Origin: Anopheles merus
Lineage: Eukaryota; Arthropoda; Insecta; Diptera; Culicidae
Length of the DNA stretch: 64,000 nt
Direction of reading: 5' to 3'
Assembly (NCBI RefSeq): GCF_017562075.2
Contig: NC_054082.1
Span: 6,047,550 to 6,111,549 of the forward strand
Shown here: positions 57,013-64,000 of the stretch, piece after piece
How positions within the stretch are numbered: the first letter of the stretch is position 1
How the letters are laid out: every line of letters begins with the position of its first letter
The notes under the pieces: generated by a model
Databases searched by the model: none
Told to the model about the DNA's origin: nothing
The model's input: the letters and a program-made list of their open reading frames with translations, nothing else
Translations under genes and position numbers: made by a program

Positions 57013-57143
57013 GTGTGGGTCTTTTGGGAGGCAAATGCAGCCTGAAGGCAAAACCTTATCTGTGTGTCGTTACAAGTGTCGCTTTCGTGCAATTTGATGT
57101 TTTGCGAGGCTTTAAGAATGAATAATCTCTCAAAGAATTTTAC

Positions 57144-57149
57144 AATAAA
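57144..57149 (+). terminator. AATAAA after candidate orphan ORF
   Basis: A canonical polyadenylation hexamer 132 bp downstream of the 155-codon frame. It is meaningful only if that frame is transcribed. Confidence 0.25.
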
Positions 57150-60100
57150 TCTGTTTGGAGACTCTGTTTGGAGTTGATGGATTTTCACATATTAAATTGC
57201 TGTGTCGTCCTAGACGTATGGTGATTATCTCACTTAATCTTTTTTCTCGAAGCGTAGGGCCCTACCTTTAACTGTTTGTGGAGTCTGAGGTAATTTGGAA
57301 AGGCCTTATCGCCCGCACAGTAATGAACCCCTCATAAGAACCTATTGACATTTTACGCTCTTTTTGTGTTGGAAGGCGAATGAAAATAGAACCCATAAAA
57401 ATGTACGCTTTTCATTCTTTAAATTCGAGGTGGGAGAAAATCATTCCCACACGGCATTGTGTGCGTGTGTGTGGCAGCGTCCCATCAGACATATTTTGTC
57501 ATCAGATCGTCCTTGTTCCTGCTGACGTCAACTTTTGGATCCAATTTTTCTTTTTTCTTTTTTGGCACAGGAAGAATAATTTGTCAACGCATTTCGAATG
57601 CGCGCTTTCCGTTTGAAACAATGTTACGCGACCCATGGTGGCGGAGTCTTGAGAGCGAACCCGTCTGACAGTTATGGGTATGATTTATTGACAGAAATGT
57701 GCACCAGAGAGTTTTTTTCTTTTGCTCTCGAATTACACGCGCGTGGTTTGAAAAAGCGTTATTTATGGCATTACTTAATTTTCCACGTGCAATACGTGCC
57801 GACCGCGGACTGGAAGGCTGGAAGGCCACAGAACATCGTAATAGGCTCAAGTAGCTGGTATATTGTATCGCTTTTTGGCGGTCGGGTCGGGAATCGAACC
57901 AGAGAAAAAAATCAATCTACAATTTCTACAGCAAAAAAAACAAGGTTACAATGTTGCACAAACACAACCCAAGACAGATTGTTTTGCAGACTGTGCCGAC
58001 TGCCATCTGCCATGATTTCCCTTTTCCCTTGGCACACACACACACACACAGACGCACGTGACGAGCACAATCTTGAATGAATAGCGGGGGAAAACCCTTA
58101 CCCAAACGTGCCAAGAGCCGCAAAAAGTCATCATCACAAAAAATCAATCTAGCTTAACTCCTCACCACCATCGATCGTGCGCCCCATCCCCGTCCAATCC
58201 GCCGCCCCAAATCTGGCGCACATGACTGACAGATCATCTATCATCAATGCCACTCGTCACCAAACCGATAGCGGCTTGATTGTGCGTGCGCCCAGCCGGT
58301 ATGCAAGTGTCTCGCCTTTGCACGTTTTGTCAGCTTCAATATATGAGCAAATATTGATAACAACAGGCGTGCGTGCGTGCGTGCGTGCGTGTGGTTTTGT
58401 GTGGTTTTGTGTGGATGATACGATGTGTTTGTGTGCTTGTTTGAATGCTCAATTTGGCCAAACAATACACGAAAAGCCAGCTCTCGTGCACTCGTACAGA
58501 GATTGATTTTCCATTGCAAGGGAGGGTGAAGCTCGTTAGTTCCAGCGACGGCGACCCGCTTGCCAGGGAGAGCGGGTGAGAAGTGGTTCAATTGTACCAA
58601 CGGTACACATCAACACAGGTACCGCCCGCTCTATCTGGATGCATAAACATGACCCCGCGGTGCTCAATCGATCGTGACAACGCACCCGAAACATCGCTCA
58701 ACTCGTTGAACCCCCCGACAATTGCGTGCCTTCGTTAGGGTTGTCTGCTTCTCGGAAGCGGAATCCGGAGGTATCTGTGTTTTGTCATTACATTCGGCCC
58801 CATAGATTCCCCGTCTGGCAGATAAGGGATGAATAAATATTGTTCGACAGCAAAGCAAAAGCCAGCAAGCGTTCATTCGATGAAAGCTCATCAAGTTGCA
58901 AGGCTCGAAAAAATGTGTGTTCATACTTCAAACACGAACCTAACATGTTGTACAGCATGATGGTAAAGCTTGGTACCGGATTGATGTGCTCTCTACCCAC
59001 CGATTCTAATGCCAGCCAAAACGGATCAAAAGAATGAACCGTGTGGCGCAATAACTCACTGCGCGATTTAGAGAGACAGAGGGAGAGAGAGAGTTTGCCC
59101 TCCATCCCTCCAGAGCAGCGAATGTAATTTTGAAGCGAATGTAATAATACCAAACGCAATCATCTAAACGGCGTGCGCTTCAAAGCTTCAAAAACCGGGC
59201 GTTCGTTTTATGTGAACGGAAAAGGGGAAAAAGCAAACCCGAATGGTGCAATAAATAATGTATCTCATTTTAGACAGTTTACCACCACCAGCCAGCGGTA
59301 ATCCAAGCACAAAGTACAGACGCTTTCTCGCGTCCCAAAAAAACCACCCCTGCTGGAAGCTATTTTTGCAAACGCTTTTCATCTTCAACGCCTGTTTCAG
59401 CTTTCCTTGAGCGTGTTGGAAGTGTTGGAAAAACACACACACACACACACATGCTCACTCACAAAACAGCCTCAAACTCCATTACCATGCACGATATATG
59501 GGCCTGTTGTCGTCGAATTCGAATGTAATTACGTCCCGCAGGAAGCCAAAAAACCTGCAGTATCACAATCGTTGTGGGAAAATAGAGATGTGTAAATAAT
59601 GTTGGAGTCATATTTTTTGGTGGAAGGGGGGGGGGATATGAGAGGGGAGCAAAAGGGATCGGAATCACACATAAACATACGAGTCGTTTCTATCGTTAAT
59701 TGAAATGCTAATCCTAGGGGGGAGGTCTGGGCATGTACACTCGTGCGTATGAAAAGGGACAACTTCTGGTTTCCTTTTGGTGGGGCCCATGTGTGACCCT
59801 CTGTGTGTGTGTTTGGGGGGGGGGGGTGTTCTAGAAGGGTCAACTTTTCTATTGAGCTGAATGCTGTCAATCCGATGGCCTGCAAGGGTGAAAGTTGTTG
59901 ATGTTGCTTTTCTCCAAAGCTCGCATGTGCCTGCGACCTGCCTGTTCTAATGGAACGAGAAAGTAAACTAGCCTTTCTATTTAAATATGGGAAGCCTAAT
60001 AGGGTGTTCTGGGAGCTTCTTTTTTATTTTATTTTTTATGCTCAGAACACAATTTCAAACAATTTTGAATAAATTACCGATCACCACTGTGTACCTTTGC

Positions 60101-63100
60101 TGACACAGGTATTGCGCAAAGTTTGCCTCAACCATTTCGGTTCGGTTTTTTCCCCTCCAAACGAGTCTTAAATGATATTAATTGCAACTGTCAGGGTTAA
60201 TCAACCGCTTATGGGAAGTGTTTTGAGAAAATGAAAAAAAAACCATTGCGTTCTCATTACGCTCACGCTAATGTTCTCGCGAGCACTTCGCGCCGCACAC
60301 CGCGTACACACACACACACGCACACACTGGGTCATTAAATTATAAAGTAGCGATCTGCCTGGGATGAGAAGCTTTCCCTCCTACCACTCCCACTCAGCTG
60401 ACAACTGACCGAAAGCAACCGACAACCTGCTAATGGCTTTGCCGCGGGGGGGGGGGGGCAACAGTCGCGGGGTGCGTGTGGCTCGTCCACCAGCCGATGA
60501 AGTGATTTTGGTTAATTGCGCTTTTTGTTTAGTTTTTTCTACTTTGCCCGCGCCTCATCCCAATTCCATTGGATGTTGTAAAATCTGCGCTGGATTTTGT
60601 CCCACAGCCGAGCTTTGCTTGTTATTTTTCTTTCGGGGGGGGGGGGGGGGGGGGGGTTCTGTTGTCAAAAATGTAGGAAAAAAGCGTCGACCACAAAGGC
60701 ATTGTGTACCTTTACACGCTTCATTGGTTGACTGGCTAGAACGAAACCGTTGACCTCCGGGAGGGTCGAGCGAAACCTTGCGGACAAAATTCGTTCGTCT
60801 CGCATTCTGCTCGGCTGAAATTAAATTACTGCTAAGGTTTCTTATAAACTTACTCGTGTTCTACTTCCTCCAACCGAGCGCCTGTCTGTGTGTGTGTGGA
60901 AGGGGGCCTTTGAGAAGAAAGCCATTAACCAGATGAAACACACACCTGAGAAAGTCTCCGTCTGTCCGTTGCTGCAGCTCAAACGGCCACACGATCAAGC
61001 ACTGCAGCACTGGTCTAACGTAATGTGCAGTATAAAAATAAACCAAAGCACTTGTCCGCATGTTTATAGTGTGTTTCAATCTCTTCCCCCTGTTTTTTTA
61101 TTGCACTCGCTAACACCGAAAAACGACCCAAAAACCACATTCAAATGATCCATTACGTTTGCACAACATCAGCCACAACGGATCCCCCCTCCCCATCAGC
61201 TTCTCGATTACTCTTAACAACTTTACGAAAGCTCGCCAGCGGGCTGACAACAACGACCCGGCATGGATAGAATAACGTTGCCGTGCTGCTCTGCGCTGCT
61301 CCGGGCATCTACGCGCTTCGTAGGCCTGTGTCCGGGGTAAACCCATACTCCCAGACAAGAAGCTTACATGGGAGGCGCTGTTGTTTGAGACAGGGCGCGA
61401 CCGTTATCTTGCTGCGCACGACGAGCGAGAGCTTCGGCGGCGGCAAGCTTTTTCTATGAAACCGTGCGTCCATTATTTACCGGCATTTCGGTGACGAAGT
61501 TTTCCCGGAATCAATTAATCGCTGTGACACGAAAATGCCGGGATCCACCGGGATGGACGACAGTTGTGCTGACATCGCAGCTCCAACTCCGGTAACCCTC
61601 CCCTGAAGGTATGCGGTTTGCTGGCGTGTCTTCGTCGAGCTGCCTGCTGCTTGGTTTATGTTTGCTGGTTATTTTTGGCTGCTGTCAACATGTGGTTGTG
61701 CAAGATTGTAATCCAGTTTGACGATGAGATTTCAGTGCGATTAAAGGTTGCTTTTTTTGAGAGGGGGCAATCATGCAAGCTTCGCCGTGAGTCGAGTTTT
61801 GGTTGCAATTAGATAGAGCAAAGAAAACAAAACAGAGTTTTATATTTTTAAGCGATTCAGTTGAAGCTGTCTGTCGCTTAATGAGTTATTTGACTTTCAA
61901 AGTCTTTGCATACACTTGAAGCTGTATTTAAATAAGAGACATTGAGGCAAAATCAATTCATATTCATAACTTGCGGCACCCTAACACCGAGACATCACGT
62001 GTTTGCTTAAGCCTTATGCGCCTTCGTAGAATTTACGCCACGGTGAAGATGTTAACATATTTGCATAACTGAACCAAAATTGTCATTTTATTTTATCATC
62101 ACCGTGGGATCTGCATTTCCAAGCATGACAAGCCTATGCATGAATATTTTATGTCTTTTTTTTTGGGCACTCCGTCAACGCCCATAAAGCCCTCGAGAAA
62201 GAACGGAGCGAATCAAGAACGGACAACGTATTATTAAAAATGTTTGCTGAAAAGTTTAACGAAAGTGACCAACTTGCCTCAAAGTGGAGGACCCTCCACC
62301 ACCGGCTGACGGTGTTTGTGGAGGCAAGCGGCGCGTGTAAGGTACATCATATTTTCCCCAGAACCGTTGTCCAATTTCCAACCTACTTCTTGGAGACTGG
62401 CTCATCGATGTTTTTAGCGGAACTCCCGTACCACTGCCTGTTATGTTATTCTGAGACGAAGGATCTGAGTTTCCTATTTCGAATACATCCCATGTGTATT
62501 GTTTCACCCAGACGTCCATAACGCGCTACGGTGTGAGGTACATACCTTTCGGCAGTTACCCATCTGCTAATCCAATGAACCCAAGGCTACATCGTCGTCG
62601 TCGTCCTTGCCGGGCAAGTGTAATTGAATTACATCGAAATGTCCATTTCTTTTCGCCACCGTGTGCAGTGATCCGTTCACCATTAGCCGAAGGTTAGGTT
62701 TAACTGAGGTCAGGCGCGGTAAACGGTGGGTCATCATCCACTCGCCTCAAGTTTCATCCCCAGTATTATGCGCCTTCCCAGCAACACTGGGCCCGAGCCC
62801 ATTCCCCGACGAGGAGGTGGAAAAATGCTGCTTTCATACGCACCCTGCGCACCATTAGTGTGCGTGATGTGTCAGAGGGATCGAATCAACAAATAGCTCA
62901 CCCGTGCCGTGGGGAGTAATCACGTACGACAGCGAATGTGTTGATTTCGGGCGGGGAAAAGTACCTAACTTTGAGCGGTTTAGTTACATGCGAGGGAGAG
63001 CAAAACCAAATCTTTTTGTACTTTAGCAAGGTAAAACGGAGAGTGTATTGCTAAACTTTCGCATGATTGAAATATTGTCGGCGAACTGTCAAACTGTATT

Positions 63101-64000
63101 ATATGCCAGAAAGCGACGGAGAAACTTTACTGCTTGATGGGAGCGCACGCAGAACCGTACAAAAAAAAAAAACCACCGGCTTCCTGTGCCGGCAAAGAAC
63201 TTTGCGCCACATACGCCACAGATACAACATTTTGTTGATGGATGGTGTCATAAGGTATTAACCACCGACCGGTAGCGCGATAACGAGCGTACCTTGAAAT
63301 CTGCCGCAAAGTTCTTCCACCCAGAGCGCCCATAACAGAGTCTCAAACCGTTGCGCGTCGGTTACACGCCACTCGTGATAAACGTTCCGCCGGGTGTACT
63401 AATTTATGGAGCAGATTGTTTATCACCGCGAGAGCATTACGTTACGGCTGTTGAGACATTGACCACTTCTTGTGTGTTGTTCGGAGTGTCGGAGAATGGG
63501 TTGGGCAAGAATGCTCGAAACATAATGGAAAACATTGTCCATGTTGTGTGTGGGATGCGGATTGGCTTCAGGCACGTTGCAACATCGAATGAAAAATGTA
63601 TGGTTTGACTTAAGTGTCAGCGGATGACTTTGCACACATGTCGGCAGTATTATGGTGGAAGCTTGCGCTTGGCTGTGTATGCATGCTGGACCTGCTGGGA
63701 ACATTTTGCTCAACTCCCAACATGCACACTAATGCCACTCTGGAGAGCTATGAAAAATGTAAACCTTTTTTCTCCGACTCTCAGGAGCTTTAAGATGTGA
63801 GTCGACCTTTTTTTTCTTAGAAACGTGCACGAATTAAACAGTCATACCTTCCCCAAAAACCCATCATTCCGGCAGAAATGATGAAACTAACGATACACCA
63901 TTCCCAAGCAGCATTCAGCAAATCGTTCTAAGCTTTCTGCATTCATTTATCTTTTGGCATTTCTGGGTAAAACAAACAAAAACAATGTGCACAATCCCAC
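57150..64000. other. Non-coding region to window end
   Basis: No supported gene. It holds a (CA)n run (about 58034-58050), a GCGT tetranucleotide repeat (about 58370-58390) followed by GTGGTTTT units, homopolymers G10 (59626-59635), G12 (59815-59826), G13 (60446-60458) and G22 (60635-60656), and AT-rich blocks. A 93-codon frame at 62240-62521 has a good ATG context but no other support. Confidence 0.45.
60635..60656. repeat. G22 homopolymer
   Basis: The longest homopolymer in the window, a run of 22 G residues. Confidence 0.95.

Noticed and set aside
57880..57950. Perfect B-box-like GGTTCGATTCC on the minus strand
   Set aside because: No A box at the required distance and no tRNA fold; not enough to call a tRNA or SINE.
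62240..62521. 93-codon frame with a strong AAAATG start context
   Set aside because: No promoter, polyadenylation or domain support; a frame of this length is expected by chance in 64 kb.
1..64000. Search for CRISPR-like arrays, operons, phage or defence genes
   Set aside because: The simple repeats here are microsatellites without spacers, and the genes are spliced metazoan genes.

Overview
The window reads as a dipteran nuclear genome segment, most likely an Anopheles mosquito. Supporting signs are compact spliced genes with 42-75 bp introns, a classical insect odorant-binding protein, an insect-type NKCC cotransporter, tRNA-derived SINE sequence, and very abundant (TG)n, (CTG)n and long poly-G/poly-C tracts. 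The genus is inferred from general knowledge of such repeats; no database search was possible. There are no bacterial operons, phage genes, CRISPR arrays or rRNA, and I found no complete tRNA.

Layout. 1-1368 (minus): a multi-C2H2 zinc-finger gene, 3' end outside the window. 1369-2143: head-to-head intergenic region. 2144-11666 (plus): RPAP1 (RNA polymerase II-associated protein 1), eight coding exons, with a 5.2 kb second intron. That intron holds a complete odorant-binding-protein gene on the opposite strand (4555-6563, three exons, its own TATA box), a decayed non-LTR retrotransposon reverse-transcriptase fragment, and an abutting SINE. 11730-37258: about 25 kb with no recognisable protein gene, holding microsatellites, promoter-like clusters and possible enhancers. 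37259-43969 (plus): a Na-K-Cl cotransporter (SLC12A1/2/3-like), one leader exon plus eight coding exons, including a 45-nt in-frame exon that may be a cassette. 43970-about 46100: its probable 3' UTR. 46100-64000: mostly non-coding, with several weak candidates: a TATA-led small ORF at 48976, a leader exon ending in a strong donor at 50482, a possible first coding exon at 53535-53642, and a possible secreted orphan at 56545-57012.

The genes do not form a pathway: a DNA-binding regulator, an RNA polymerase assembly factor, an olfactory carrier and an ion cotransporter. The interesting points are structural: the nested antisense OBP, in-frame stop-free mini-introns in RPAP1 and NKCC, tandem splice donors inside a zinc finger, doubled SPAK-docking motifs in the cotransporter, and the dense G/C homopolymers. 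I did not find a convincing new biological system. All exon boundaries were read by hand from splice consensus, codon phase and protein family resemblance.
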